Below, in pieces: positions 24,702 to 33,582 of a stretch of DNA of 43,121 nt. Under the pieces are notes generated by a model, which was given only the letters and a program-made list of their open reading frames with translations, was not told the DNA's origin and made no database searches. The position numbers were made by a program, and so were the translations under genes. Location of the stretch: positions 1 to 43,121 of the forward strand of contig CANRWO010000027.1 in NCBI GenBank assembly GCA_947643615.1. Reading direction: 5' to 3'. Origin of the DNA: an uncultured Lachnospiraceae bacterium (lineage in GTDB: Bacteria; Bacillota; Clostridia; Lachnospirales; Lachnospiraceae). Every line of letters starts with the position of its first letter. Within the stretch, counting starts at the first letter, position 1.

Positions 24702-26234
24702 TTATTTACCGTTCAGTTCATCCAGAACCTTCTGCACGTTCAGCTCATCTGCTACTTCAGCGTAAGCTGCCACACCCTGCTCAACAGTCATCTCACCCAT
24801 AACTACCTTAGCCAGGATGTCTGCCTTCTCCAGCTCCAGATCGGAAGTAATCTTGTTCAGAGTCTCGGATACAGGAGTGATAGGGGTCTGTACTGCAACT
24901 GCATCGGTGATCGCAAGGGAGTTCACAACTGCGTCAGCCTGTGCAACCTTCTTGTCGGTCAGCTCCATAGGAGTGATGGACAACCAGGGAGTAATCCATA
25001 CGCTGGTGGTAACTGCGCTGGGATCAGCCAGGTTGGGCAGAGGCTTAACATTTTCGCCGTCCTGCTCCCAGTGAACGCCTTCAACGCCGCTCTGGAACAA
25101 CAGCTGGCCTTCGCCGCCGTCATGCATGTACTCAAAGAAATACTTAAAGATCTGCTCTGCCTTCTCATCACTTACCTCTGCGGAAATGCAAAGGCCGCTC
25201 AGAGTTGCAAAGGAGTAAGTAGCTCCGTCGATAGGCTCAATTGCCAGTGCGATAGCGCCCTCATTGTTAGCTTCCAGTCTCTCCTGAAGAGTGCCGCCCC
25301 ACTTACCGGACCAATAGTTGAATACGCCAACCTTACCTTCATACCAAGCGTCACGGCAGGTAGATGTGGTGTTGGTGATGATTTCCATATCCAGCAGGCC
25401 TTCCTTATATGCATCCTGCATTCTCTGCATTGCTGCAGCCATATTCTCCTGTGCAAAGCCGTCTTTCCACTCGCCGTTCTCTCTGTAGAAGCCGTACTGC
25501 GCTCCCTGATAAAACTCAGGCAGGTTCTGGGGACTCTTTACTCCGGGTGCTGTCAGGCCGATTTCACACTCAGGGATCTCAGCCTTAAAGCGGCGGATCA
25601 TCTCCAGGAACTCATCATAGGTCTTAGGCGCTTCCATATTCAGCTGCTCCAGCCAGTCACCACGCACATAAGTACATGCTGCGGAAGGAACTTCCTTGGG
25701 AACCGCATAAACCTTGCCGTCAATGGCGATGGCATCCCAGATTGCGGGATCAACCTTATCCCAAAGTCCGGAAGACTTCAGCATAGGTGTCAAATCCTTG
25801 ATTGCGCCCTGGGAAGCATACAGTGCCAGGTTAGCGCCGTTCAAGTCAAATACTTCGGGAACTTCATGGGAAGCAAATGCCAGCTTCAGCTTATCATAGT
25901 ACTCATTGTTCGGAATGAACTGATGATCCAGATGGATGCCGGTGAACTTCTCAAACTCAGCAAACCACTGCTCTGCACCGTTCTCCTCGTTCAAGCCGTC
26001 ATGGGTCCACCAGGAGATGGTGTCAGGCTTTGCGATCTCGGCAGGAGCTTCGCTGCTTGCTGCCTCACTGCTTGCAGGAGCTTCGCTGCTTGCTGCCGCG
26101 GAGCTGCTTGCAGGAGTGCTTTCAGCGCTGCTGTTATTTACAGCAGCATCATCGCCGCCACAACCAGCGGCTGTCATTGCCATAGCAGATGCCAGGGCAA
26201 CTGCTACCAGTTTCTTAGCTACATGTCTTTTCAT
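24702..26234 (-). CDS. Extracellular solute-binding lipoprotein (carbohydrate ABC importer)
   Basis: A 510-residue family 1 solute-binding protein. The signal peptide ends in the lipobox TAAGC with Cys25 as the lipidated residue. A Ser/Ala/Glu/Pro-rich spacer (about 33-68, built of SSEA-type repeats) lifts the binding domain from the membrane. The body is of the LplA/YtcQ type (DTISWWTHDGL..., VPEVFDLNG, DGKVYAVPKE). It would capture an oligosaccharide and deliver it to the two permeases encoded directly upstream. AAGGAGG precedes the ATG at ideal spacing. It is the last gene of the importer operon, ended by a strong terminator. No ATPase gene is nearby, so a shared MsmX/MsmK-type ATPase is presumed. 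Confidence 0.95.
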   Translation of the reverse strand: MKRHVAKKLVAVALASAMAMTAAGCGGDDAAVNNSSAESTPASSSAAASSEAPASSEAASSEAPAEIAKPDTISWWTHDGLNEENGAEQWFAEFEKFTGIHLDHQFIPNNEYYDKLKLAFASHEVPEVFDLNGANLALYASQGAIKDLTPMLKSSGLWDKVDPAIWDAIAIDGKVYAVPKEVPSAACTYVRGDWLEQLNMEAPKTYDEFLEMIRRFKAEIPECEIGLTAPGVKSPQNLPEFYQGAQYGFYRENGEWKDGFAQENMAAAMQRMQDAYKEGLLDMEIITNTTSTCRDAWYEGKVGVFNYWSGKWGGTLQERLEANNEGAIALAIEPIDGATYSFATLSGLCISAEVSDEKAEQIFKYFFEYMHDGGEGQLLFQSGVEGVHWEQDGENVKPLPNLADPSAVTTSVWITPWLSITPMELTDKKVAQADAVVNSLAITDAVAVQTPITPVSETLNKITSDLELEKADILAKVVMGEMTVEQGVAAYAEVADELNVQKVLDELNGK

Positions 26235-26258
26235 AGTAATCCTCCTTTAATTTATATC

Positions 26259-27122
26259 TTAACCCTTGACAGCGCCTACTGTTACACCTTTTGTAAAGTA
26301 CTTCTGTACGAAGGGATAGATAATGAGAAATGGAAATACAACAACTATTACAACCGCACTCTTGAGCATATCATCCGAAGCGGAAATTGCCGTCCCGGCA
26401 ATTGCATCCTGCAGGATCAGCTCTCTCACCTTTACCTGGAAGTTCATCTTGGTATTATCCTGCATGTACAGGATAAAGGGCATGTACTCGTTCCATGTTC
26501 CCACGGCAATAAACAATCCCACGGATGCCAGCGCAGGTTTGGAAAGAGGGAGCACAATCTTCCAGAAGGTCCTTAGGGGGGTACAGCCGTCCAGCTCTGC
26601 CGCCTCATAAAGAGTGCTGGGGATACTCTCAAAAAAGCTTCTCATCAATACAATATTATAAGTACTTACACCTGCAGGGAGAATAATAACCAACAAGTTG
26701 TTCATCAATCCCAGCTTCTGGATATTCAGGTAAGCGGGGATCATGCCGCCGCTGAACAGCATGGTAAACATAATATAACCGATCATCAGCTTTCTGCCGG
26801 GAATCTCCTGCTGCAGAATTACATATGCCGCCAGGGTAGTCATCAGCAAACCTACCGCCGTTGCCCCTATTGTAGTGTAAACGGAGACCAACAAAGGCAA
26901 ATACAGTGATTTCTTGGACAAAATGGTCTGATATGCATATAAACTGATCTGCTTCGGCCAAAGCCTGATACCTACCGATGTGGGATCAAGTGAGTCCACG
27001 ATAACCTTCCACAAAGGGATTACCATGATAAACATCAGGAAGCACAGGAAAAGAACATTACATATAACAAAAACAGTTCTTCCGCGTTTGCCCTTTTTAA
27101 AGGACAATTTTTCTGTCATCAT
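26259..27122 (-). CDS. Carbohydrate ABC transporter permease (LplC/YtcP-like)
   Basis: A 287-residue inner-membrane permease of the CUT1 MalG type. About six hydrophobic segments are seen, and the coupling loop reads YEAAELDGCTPLRTFWKIVLPLSKPA, the EAA motif that docks the ATPase. The start codon overlaps the stop codon of the first permease by 4 bp (ATGA), so translation is coupled. The solute-binding protein gene follows after 24 bp. It forms the channel with the other permease. Confidence 0.95.
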   Translation of the reverse strand: MMTEKLSFKKGKRGRTVFVICNVLFLCFLMFIMVIPLWKVIVDSLDPTSVGIRLWPKQISLYAYQTILSKKSLYLPLLVSVYTTIGATAVGLLMTTLAAYVILQQEIPGRKLMIGYIMFTMLFSGGMIPAYLNIQKLGLMNNLLVIILPAGVSTYNIVLMRSFFESIPSTLYEAAELDGCTPLRTFWKIVLPLSKPALASVGLFIAVGTWNEYMPFILYMQDNTKMNFQVKVRELILQDAIAGTAISASDDMLKSAVVIVVVFPFLIIYPFVQKYFTKGVTVGAVKG

Positions 27123-28066
27123 CCTAAAATTCCCTCCCCCTTGATCTTTTTGTTCAGGTGGTTTGCTATCGTAATCAGCACAACGGAGATTACCGACTTA
27201 AAGAGGCCGGACGCCGTTGACACACCATAATCCGCACTGACAATACCCATTCGGTATACATAAGTCCCGATTACGTCGGAGGACTTGATAACACTGTCGT
27301 TCTGTAATACGAAAACGGAGTCAAACAAATTCAAAACCTTCGCCAGGTTCAGGATAAACACTGTCAGGATAGTCACGCTTATCGCAGGAATCGATACGTA
27401 TTTTACTCTCTGCCAGTGGGTCGCACCGTCAATTGCGGCAGCTTCGTACATTTCCTGGTCTACTCCGGCCAATGCCGCTATGTAAATAATGGTTCCCCAT
27501 CCGGTCTCTTTCCAGAGGTTCAGCAGATAGAACACAACCCTCCACCAGCCGTCGCTTGCCAGGAAATAAATCGGTTCATGTCCGAAAGCCGTAATGATGG
27601 CATTCACCATACCGGACTGAGGCGACAGGAACAAGGTAAAGATGGATGCGACAACCACCCATGATATAAAGTGGGGGATATAGACGATGGTCTGCGTCAC
27701 CTTGCGGAACCCTACGCTTCTGATCTCATCGATCAACAACGCCAGGCCTACACTGAACACCATGCCCAGCACCAGCTTGATGGAACTGAGTTCGATTGTG
27801 TTCCGGAATGCCCTCCAGAACCTTCCGCTGGAAAATAAGTAACTGAAATTCTCCCAACCTACCCATGTAGGCTCCTTAAACGGTGTATAATCGTAAAACG
27901 CATACTTGATACCATAAATAGGAAAATAATGGAATATCAGCAATGAGAGAAATACCGGCAGGAACATGAGATAGAACCATCTGTAATGGTAGATATCTAT
28001 CATTTTCTGCCTAAAGTTTTTTTTAGGTGGTACATATTTAGTTGGTTTTTCATTCTTTGACTTCAT
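27119..28066 (-). CDS. Carbohydrate ABC transporter permease (LplB/YteP-like)
   Basis: A 315-residue inner-membrane permease of the CUT1 MalF type, first gene of the importer operon. After a basic cytoplasmic N-terminus (KSKNEKPTKYVPPKK) come about six hydrophobic segments and the EAA loop YEAAAIDGATHWQRVKYVSIPAIS. AGGAGG at 28078-28083 lies 11 nt before the chosen ATG (28066) and 5 nt before a GTG at 28072; either could be the start, and both give a normal N-terminus. A longer reading from 28123 would place the RBS inside the gene and is rejected. The region upstream carries tandem repeats and a palindrome. Confidence 0.93.
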   Translation of the reverse strand: MKSKNEKPTKYVPPKKNFRQKMIDIYHYRWFYLMFLPVFLSLLIFHYFPIYGIKYAFYDYTPFKEPTWVGWENFSYLFSSGRFWRAFRNTIELSSIKLVLGMVFSVGLALLIDEIRSVGFRKVTQTIVYIPHFISWVVVASIFTLFLSPQSGMVNAIITAFGHEPIYFLASDGWWRVVFYLLNLWKETGWGTIIYIAALAGVDQEMYEAAAIDGATHWQRVKYVSIPAISVTILTVFILNLAKVLNLFDSVFVLQNDSVIKSSDVIGTYVYRMGIVSADYGVSTASGLFKSVISVVLITIANHLNKKIKGEGILG

Positions 28067-28139
28067 GTGCACCCTGACCTCCTTCTGGTGTCTACGATAA
28101 CACTCTGCAAGCATGTGTAACAAGATACAATTCTTCTAT

Positions 28140-28216
28140 CCAAAATTTTGGTTCACCGTCTTTCTCAAGGGATTTTCCGGGGGAACCATTTTTTTACAGG
28201 GGGGTACATTTTTTTA
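28140..28216 (-). promoter_or_regulatory. Candidate operator region of the ABC importer operon
   Basis: Two tandem imperfect copies of about 18 bp, each five G, a short A/C block, then T7-A, start at 28179 and 28200 (21-bp period). A perfect 12-bp palindrome CCAAAATTTTGG lies at 28140-28151. They are 75-150 bp upstream of the permease start. Direct repeats two helical turns apart fit an AraC-type activator, and one is encoded in the locus. A -35-like TTGAGA (28168-28163, minus) lies between, but I find no good -10. Confidence 0.45.
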
Positions 28217-28307
28217 AAAACGGCGTATTTTCAAGGAATTTTACATGTTTTTTATAGAATATTAAGATATTTCAGAATAAAATAAGGATTTTCGTTCCAA
28301 TAGGAAA

Positions 28308-28352
28308 CCCTGTTCCACTGACACAGATATCATACTGCCACATGGAACAGGG
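28308..28352 (-). terminator. Terminator of the second solute-binding protein gene
   Basis: Perfect 10-bp arms (28308-28317 and 28343-28352) enclose a 25-nt loop that can pair weakly inside. On the minus strand the stem is followed by TTTCCTATTGG. It lies 28 bp after the stop codon at 28381. Confidence 0.6.
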
Positions 28353-28380
28353 ATAAAGTCGTAAGCTGCGGATCTGTATT

Positions 28381-29931
28381 TTAATTTACTCGTTCGCCGA
28401 CATAAACGCTGACCCGCCTTTGAATCGTATCAGCTACAGCGGCGGCATTTTTACCCTTCTCAAAATAGGCATCCGCCTCTTCCATAATGATTTCCATCAT
28501 ACCGGAGTCATTCCCGTAACTTCGATGGGTATTTTCTATGATTGACCGGTATATTTCCGCATCTTCCTCCGTGATGCAGGATAATCCCGTGGTTTCCTCT
28601 CCTTCCGCTATGATCCGGTATTTGATTTTTTCCCTTTCGATGCCGTCCACTGTCTCGTATTCTACCGTCAGGGCATCCTGTATCCTTTCCTCGGAAGCCG
28701 TCCGCAGCAGTGGGATCCCTCCCATTTCCCTCTGGGCCTCAACCGTAAGGAAGCTCTTAATAAATTCCCATGCTGCCGCCTGGTTTTGGCTGTTCCGGCA
28801 TATGGAAAAGCATTCACCGTAGGGCGCTGCCACTCCGCCGCCCAGCTCCTTCTCCCCGTCCGCCACCGGATAACCCGGCCACCGCATATCCACATCCCCA
28901 AAACTGATCCTCTGATCCGCCACCCTCCATGGAGAAGCAAGCATAACAGGCACCCAGAGCGCCTTACCGCTCCGCAATGTCTCATAGTAAGAGAAATCGT
29001 TATCTATTGTCAGGTTCTCCGGAAACGTATCAGACAGCTCTAACAATTCCACGAATGCAGGAGTGTCAAAATGACAGGTTCCCTTCTCCCAATCCACAAA
29101 ATTTCCCACGCATCCCCAGCAGACCTCGGAAAAAGCCAGCCTTTTGGAATAGTTTACAGTAAGCCATTCCGCATGGGGACTGTTTTCAAATGCCTCTATC
29201 ATCTCCCCAATCTCCCAGCTCTCTGTGATATTCCGGTGGATTCCGATTTCCTCCGCTTTGCCGCACACGGTTTCCACAGAGAATGAGGCAGGAAGCACAT
29301 ACAAACCTCCGTTAAGTTCAAATGCCTGCAGGATATTCCCATAATAATCTTCTCTGCGGAAATCCGCATCCTCTTCCATAAAGCCGTACAAATTTTCCAT
29401 AAGCTTTTCCGATGCCAATGCCGGGGAATAGAAAGCGGAATCCCATATGACCAGATCCGGCCCCTTACCGGATAAAATGTCTAAAGTCAGCTGCGTCTCC
29501 AGATCTTCCGCCTCCATGACGGCGGACTCCTCCCCATACTCCCTTATCTCAATAAAGTATTTCTGGCTGTTCTCATTATAGGCACGAATATGCTCCAGCG
29601 TATCGCGGCTCGGCCAAGTGACCACGGCAGTCACAATTTCACGCCCGTTGGGACTGTTCCCCGGATCTTCCGTTGGCTCCGGGGAACCCTGTCCGCCCTC
29701 ATTTGTGCGTATCCCACACCCCCATAGGGCCATGCAGACAAAGTTGACGGCCAGCAGGCAGCACAAACACTTTAAGCCGGTTCTTTTCCACAGGCCTTTT
29801 TTATCCGTACTGCCCTCACATAATTTTCTTTCTGCTATATTCCCGGATGAAATATTCTTTTTTATATGATCCTTCAGATCTATGCGGCCTTTCAGATCTA
29901 TGTGATTTTTTAGGTTTATGTTATCTCTCAA
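28381..29931 (-). CDS. Extracellular solute-binding lipoprotein with repeat-bearing N-terminal extension
   Basis: A 516-residue family 1 solute-binding protein; the body (from about 98) shows the usual ITAVVTWPS..., KGPDLVIWD and ELGGGVAAPYGECFSI features. The TTG start at 29931 is supported by AGGAGG exactly 7 nt upstream, and there is no other start before the membrane segment. The N-terminus is odd: about 50 cytoplasmic residues, beginning with three copies of a six-residue xIDLKx unit, precede the hydrophobic stretch (52-70) and the lipobox-like LWGC (Cys72, with an atypical Trp). The unrecognised lipoprotein gene is directly upstream (77-bp gap). It may feed the same permeases with another ligand or act as a co-sensor. 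Confidence 0.85.
   Translation of the reverse strand: MRDNINLKNHIDLKGRIDLKDHIKKNISSGNIAERKLCEGSTDKKGLWKRTGLKCLCCLLAVNFVCMALWGCGIRTNEGGQGSPEPTEDPGNSPNGREIVTAVVTWPSRDTLEHIRAYNENSQKYFIEIREYGEESAVMEAEDLETQLTLDILSGKGPDLVIWDSAFYSPALASEKLMENLYGFMEEDADFRREDYYGNILQAFELNGGLYVLPASFSVETVCGKAEEIGIHRNITESWEIGEMIEAFENSPHAEWLTVNYSKRLAFSEVCWGCVGNFVDWEKGTCHFDTPAFVELLELSDTFPENLTIDNDFSYYETLRSGKALWVPVMLASPWRVADQRISFGDVDMRWPGYPVADGEKELGGGVAAPYGECFSICRNSQNQAAAWEFIKSFLTVEAQREMGGIPLLRTASEERIQDALTVEYETVDGIEREKIKYRIIAEGEETTGLSCITEEDAEIYRSIIENTHRSYGNDSGMMEIIMEEADAYFEKGKNAAAVADTIQRRVSVYVGERVN
29874..29931 (-). repeat. 18-bp tandem repeat at the start of a lipoprotein gene
   Basis: About three copies of an 18-bp unit (core ATAGATCTGAA, diverged in the first copy) encode NINLKN, HIDLKG and RIDLKD. 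The two inner copies are nearly identical in DNA, which points to recent slippage. Confidence 0.65.
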
Positions 29932-30008
29932 ATCAATGCCTCCTGAATAGTACAGTTATTAATATCGCATGTTATTCATTCTGCGGATTTTTTCAGAGTT
30001 ATGATTTT

Positions 30009-31193
30009 TCACATTTCTAAGGGCGCATAGCGGAAAACATATTTCCCTTCCTCATAACTCATAACACACACTCTGCCGTCCCACATAAAACCCATAGCCA
30101 AAATATCCTGCCCGTTTCCCACCACGTTTTCCAAAGTCAGCATTTGTTTCAGTTCCGCGCCGTCATAGCTCCAGATGCCGTCCCCTTTATTTGCCAGGAA
30201 AAGTTCCGTATCCACGCCGGCTTGCAGCACGCTGAAACTGGGCCGCATATTATTTTCGGGAAAATCCACACACTTTTCGATGCTGCCGCTCTCTGTGTCA
30301 AGGATACCAAGGAAATCGCTTCCCTCCACATTGAATACACCATACAATTGGCCCAGGCGTCCCATGCCGATACCTTTGATTTCCCCTCCGAAATGGAAAG
30401 GTTTTACAAACAGGTCGTCTATGTTGATGGCGATAACGGTATCTTCCGTGGCAAAATAATAGACTCCGGCATTGTCTATTGTCATCCACCAGGCCCTCCA
30501 CAGGGAAGTTCCATCCCCGTCTCCGGCACATTCCGTTATATCAACGGAACGTTCCAGTTGCCCGTCCCTGTTGATCACCCAAATCTCCGTTTCCATACCT
30601 TCTGCGCCTGCAGTTTTCTTCCGCATCAGCAGATGCCATCTGCCCAGGCTGTCTATACAGCTCCGGTGAACCTGCATACCCTCAGGGATCTCCAACCCAA
30701 ACTGCCTCACCTGGTCCTCCTCGATTCCGATCCTTCCTACAAAATAAGGGCCTTCGGCAGGATGGTCCCCGCTGAATTCTCCCAGAAAACCCGCAGTGTA
30801 GATACTGTCCCCGCCAATGGCCCTGGCAGTGCACATAAAAGCTGGTTCCCGGTAGGCCACAGACGCCTCGTTGAGGTTCCTCTCCATATCCGGAGCCGTC
30901 CCGTTCTGTGTTTCACCGGGGTTCTGCGCCTCCCCCGGATTCCCTGCGTGTTCCCGGCCCTCTGTTCCGCCGGGGTTCCCCATCCCGCTCATGTCCTGGG
31001 ACTCCTTCCACTGGTCGCTTCCCATGGCATTTATATTTACCCCTCCCGAAAGGGGTGTTGCCATGTCTTCCAGCCGAGCCATATCGTCGTCCGTTTCCTG
31101 CCTGCCGCAGCCTCCGAAAAACAGCAGCACTATCACCACAACAAATAATAGCACTTGTATCACTTTAAATTTTGTCAATTTCAATTCTGCCAT
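30009..31193 (-). CDS. Lipoprotein of unknown function, possible beta-propeller
   Basis: A 394-residue lipoprotein. A basic start and hydrophobic stretch end in LLFFGGC with Cys29 as the lipidation site. Residues 30-115 are a disordered Gly/Asn/Pro/Glu-rich linker (GNPGEAQNPGETQN-like repeats). The rest has regularly spaced strand pairs ending in short Gly/Asp turns (LGRWHLLMRKK, NAGVYYFATEDTVIAI, GRLGQLYGVF, DGRVCVMSYEEGKYVF), like a WD- or SMP30-type propeller. I do not recognise the family. The start at 31193 is chosen because it directly begins the signal peptide. It is the first gene before the solute-binding protein gene and would be its partner on the cell surface, perhaps as a glycan binder. 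Confidence 0.75.
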   Translation of the reverse strand: MAELKLTKFKVIQVLLFVVVIVLLFFGGCGRQETDDDMARLEDMATPLSGGVNINAMGSDQWKESQDMSGMGNPGGTEGREHAGNPGEAQNPGETQNGTAPDMERNLNEASVAYREPAFMCTARAIGGDSIYTAGFLGEFSGDHPAEGPYFVGRIGIEEDQVRQFGLEIPEGMQVHRSCIDSLGRWHLLMRKKTAGAEGMETEIWVINRDGQLERSVDITECAGDGDGTSLWRAWWMTIDNAGVYYFATEDTVIAINIDDLFVKPFHFGGEIKGIGMGRLGQLYGVFNVEGSDFLGILDTESGSIEKCVDFPENNMRPSFSVLQAGVDTELFLANKGDGIWSYDGAELKQMLTLENVVGNGQDILAMGFMWDGRVCVMSYEEGKYVFRYAPLEM

Positions 31194-31461
31194 ACCTATG
31201 TACCCCCGTTTTCTGTATTCATGCCTTGCACATGAAAGCTTGTTTGGCAACACACACTAACTGCTTGTATGTTCCCGTAAGTCACAGTATAAACAGGCTG
31301 GTATACGGCTTCAATAGGGTTAAGAGAACCTTAAATCCTTTTGCCGCCAATTTAAGCAGTTCTTTCAAATACTTAACTTTTTATTTCAAAATATTCAGAA
31401 AATATTAAACAATAGAAGCCTCGCTCACCATGGTACCATTGCCATATTTCGGTCAACGGAA
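31194..31461. other. Intergenic region, no gene seen
   Basis: About 270 AT-rich bases between the lipoprotein start and the aldolase terminator. It should hold the promoter of the glycan locus, but I find no -35/-10 pair good enough to name. Confidence 0.4.
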
Positions 31462-31503
31462 AACGGCCTCGGAATGAAATTGTTTTTCCATTCCAAGACC
31501 GTT
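31462..31503 (-). terminator. Probable terminator of the aldolase gene
   Basis: Arms 31462-31476 and 31489-31503 pair over 15 positions with two G-U pairs. On the minus strand TTTTCCG follows. It lies about 120 bp after the aldolase stop codon. Confidence 0.65.
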
Positions 31504-31624
31504 TCCGTATTCTTTCTCTATTCTCTCTTTTGATTATATCCCGAATTACTTCCGCCAAACACTAATTATAAGCAGCAGGGCATCAAGCCTGACGCGCACC
31601 CAATGGGGCGCCGGCCAAGCGGGA

Positions 31625-32491
31625 TCAGTCAGCCTTTCCTACGGAACCGAACAGCTCCATCTTTTCCTTAACGGTAGCCTTGATTGCCTCGGCGCCGGGA
31701 GCCAGCAGCTTACGGGGGTCAAATCCCTTGCCTTCCAGATCCTTGCCTGCTTCGATATATTTACGGGTAGCATCTGCAAAGGACAGCTGGCATTCGGTAT
31801 TTACATTGATCTTAGCCACCCCAAGGTTGATCGCTTTTTGAATCATGTCAGCAGGAATGCCTGTACCTCCGTGAAGTACCAGAGGAAGCTCGCCGGTCAG
31901 CTGCTGAACGGCATCCAGCGTCTCAAAGCTCAGGCCTTTCCAGTTTGCAGGATATTTACCGTGGATGTTGCCGATACCTGCCGCCAGGAAATCAACTCCC
32001 AGGTCAGCGATAGCCTTACACTCCTTAGGGTCTGCACATTCACCCATACCCACTACGCCGTCTTCTTCGCCTCCGATGGAGCCGACCTCAGCTTCAATCG
32101 ACATACCCTTACCGTGGGCCGCCTTAACCAATTCAGTCGTCTTGGCTACATTCTCATCAATGGGATAGTGGGAACCGTCAAACATAATGGAAGAGAATCC
32201 TGCCTCAATACATTTATAGCAGCCTTCAAAGGAGCCGTGATCCAAATGCAGCGCTACGGGAACGTCAATATCCAGGTCTTTCAAAAGGCCGTTTACCATT
32301 CCAACCACCGCATGGTAGCCGCCCATATACTTGCCTGCGCCCTCAGATACACCGAGAATCACAGGTGACCTGCACTCCTTGGCGGTGAGCAGAATGGACT
32401 TTGTCCACTCCAGATTGTTAATATTGAACTGACCTACGGCATAATGGCCTGCCTTTGCCTTCTTCAGCATGTCTGTTGCAGAAACTAACAT
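31625..32491 (-). CDS. fba: Class II fructose-1,6-bisphosphate aldolase
   Basis: A 288-residue zinc-dependent aldolase that splits fructose 1,6-bisphosphate into dihydroxyacetone phosphate and glyceraldehyde 3-phosphate in glycolysis, and reverses this in gluconeogenesis. The motif ALHLDHGS carries the catalytic Asp84 and a zinc ligand, His85; IGNIHGKYP and LVLHGGTGIP carry the further metal and phosphate residues. The start at 32491 has GGAGG 8 nt upstream and matches the usual N-terminus MLVSATDMLKKA; 12 more codons upstream are open but lack support. It lies after the lipid kinase gene with a 111-bp gap and probably has its own promoter. Tagatose-bisphosphate aldolases look alike, but the sequence fits Fba best. 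Confidence 0.95.
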   Translation of the reverse strand: MLVSATDMLKKAKAGHYAVGQFNINNLEWTKSILLTAKECRSPVILGVSEGAGKYMGGYHAVVGMVNGLLKDLDIDVPVALHLDHGSFEGCYKCIEAGFSSIMFDGSHYPIDENVAKTTELVKAAHGKGMSIEAEVGSIGGEEDGVVGMGECADPKECKAIADLGVDFLAAGIGNIHGKYPANWKGLSFETLDAVQQLTGELPLVLHGGTGIPADMIQKAINLGVAKINVNTECQLSFADATRKYIEAGKDLEGKGFDPRKLLAPGAEAIKATVKEKMELFGSVGKAD

Positions 32492-32602
32492 AGTACTTAC
32501 CTCCACTTTCTCATTTTTTATTTTCATCCCTGCGGAAATATCCCTGCAGTGACTTAATTTTGCTTTATTAAATATATCATATCCTGCCTTAAAATGGAAT
32601 AC

Positions 32603-33490
32603 TTACTTTACCCGGATCTCCACAGCCTGATGGAGATTTCTGATCCGGACACTTTTATGGGAGCCACCGTTTTCCCCGTCCAGGGTCCACGCCACGGGTT
32701 CAGCCGATTCCAGCGCCAGCTCTGCCGTCCGGAAGCAATACATGGATTTCGTATCGATATCACGGTTCAGCAGTGAAATCATAATATTGTTCAGCTCCAT
32801 GGGGTTCTTTGGCTTCTTGATCAGCGTAACCTCGAAGACTCCGTCATCCAGCTTTACGTTCTTTCCGGTAATGTTTTTAAATCCTCCCACGGAAACGGAA
32901 TTAGTGATCATTCCGAAAATGAAATCGTCAACTATGATCTTATCCTCGTAAGAGACGCGCATGGCACAGGATTTGATTGCAGGCAGGCGCTTCATTCCTT
33001 CCAAAATATAAGCCATATGCCCCAGCACATTTTTCATATCCTGCCCCGTCTCATAGGACACATCCGTAAACAATCCGAAAGCGGCAATATAGACAAATAC
33101 GTCCTCATTAAAGGAACCCATATCGCATGGAAAGTTCCTTCCCTCCACAATCGTCTCCGCCGCCTTCACCATTTTTTTCGGCAGCGCCAGGCTGCCTCCG
33201 AAATCGTTGGTGCTTCCCGCCGGAATGTATCCTATGGGTGTTCGGAAACCGCTTTGCATCATGCCGGTTACCGTTTCATCCAATGTTCCGTCTCCGCCGC
33301 TGCAAACTATCAATGCATAATCCTTTGATCGCTCCGCCACAATCCTGCGGGCATCGTCCCGTTTCTGTGTAGGGAAGACCGTGAGTTCATAGCCGGCCCT
33401 GGCAAACACATCTAAAATATCCGCAAGCTTTGTCCTGATCTGCGCCTTTCCCGCTTTAGGATTATAGACAAATAACAATTTCTTATCCAT
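32603..33490 (-). CDS. YegS/DgkB-type lipid kinase
   Basis: A 295-residue lipid kinase of the diacylglycerol kinase catalytic family. It would phosphorylate diacylglycerol or a similar lipid at the inner face of the membrane. The N-terminal FVYNPKAGKAQ, the nucleotide-binding CSGGDGTLDE and the IPAGSTNDFGGSL motif are intact. The start at 33490 has AGGAGG 8 nt upstream; a further 21 codons upstream are open but carry no RBS. It is placed after the terminator of the hprK-to-HPr operon. In Gram-positive bacteria such enzymes recycle the diacylglycerol left from lipoteichoic acid synthesis, but the substrate is not shown here. Confidence 0.92.
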   Translation of the reverse strand: MDKKLLFVYNPKAGKAQIRTKLADILDVFARAGYELTVFPTQKRDDARRIVAERSKDYALIVCSGGDGTLDETVTGMMQSGFRTPIGYIPAGSTNDFGGSLALPKKMVKAAETIVEGRNFPCDMGSFNEDVFVYIAAFGLFTDVSYETGQDMKNVLGHMAYILEGMKRLPAIKSCAMRVSYEDKIIVDDFIFGMITNSVSVGGFKNITGKNVKLDDGVFEVTLIKKPKNPMELNNIMISLLNRDIDTKSMYCFRTAELALESAEPVAWTLDGENGGSHKSVRIRNLHQAVEIRVK

Positions 33491-33582
33491 TCTTGCACAC
33501 CTCCTGTCGAACAAAAACTTTTGGAATGCGTGTAACAGCGCTACATCTTGCAAAGGAAGAATCTGACTCTGCCTATTCGCGC

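Noticed and set aside
25071..26576. A 501-codon open frame antisense to the solute-binding protein gene and part of a permease gene.
   Set aside because: It mirrors genes with clear families, lipobox and ribosome binding sites, and its translation is Cys-rich with no domain. It is a by-product of codon bias.
30144..31148. A 334-codon open frame antisense to the unrecognised lipoprotein gene.
   Set aside because: The minus strand has a signal peptide, lipobox and operon context; the plus reading has none of these.
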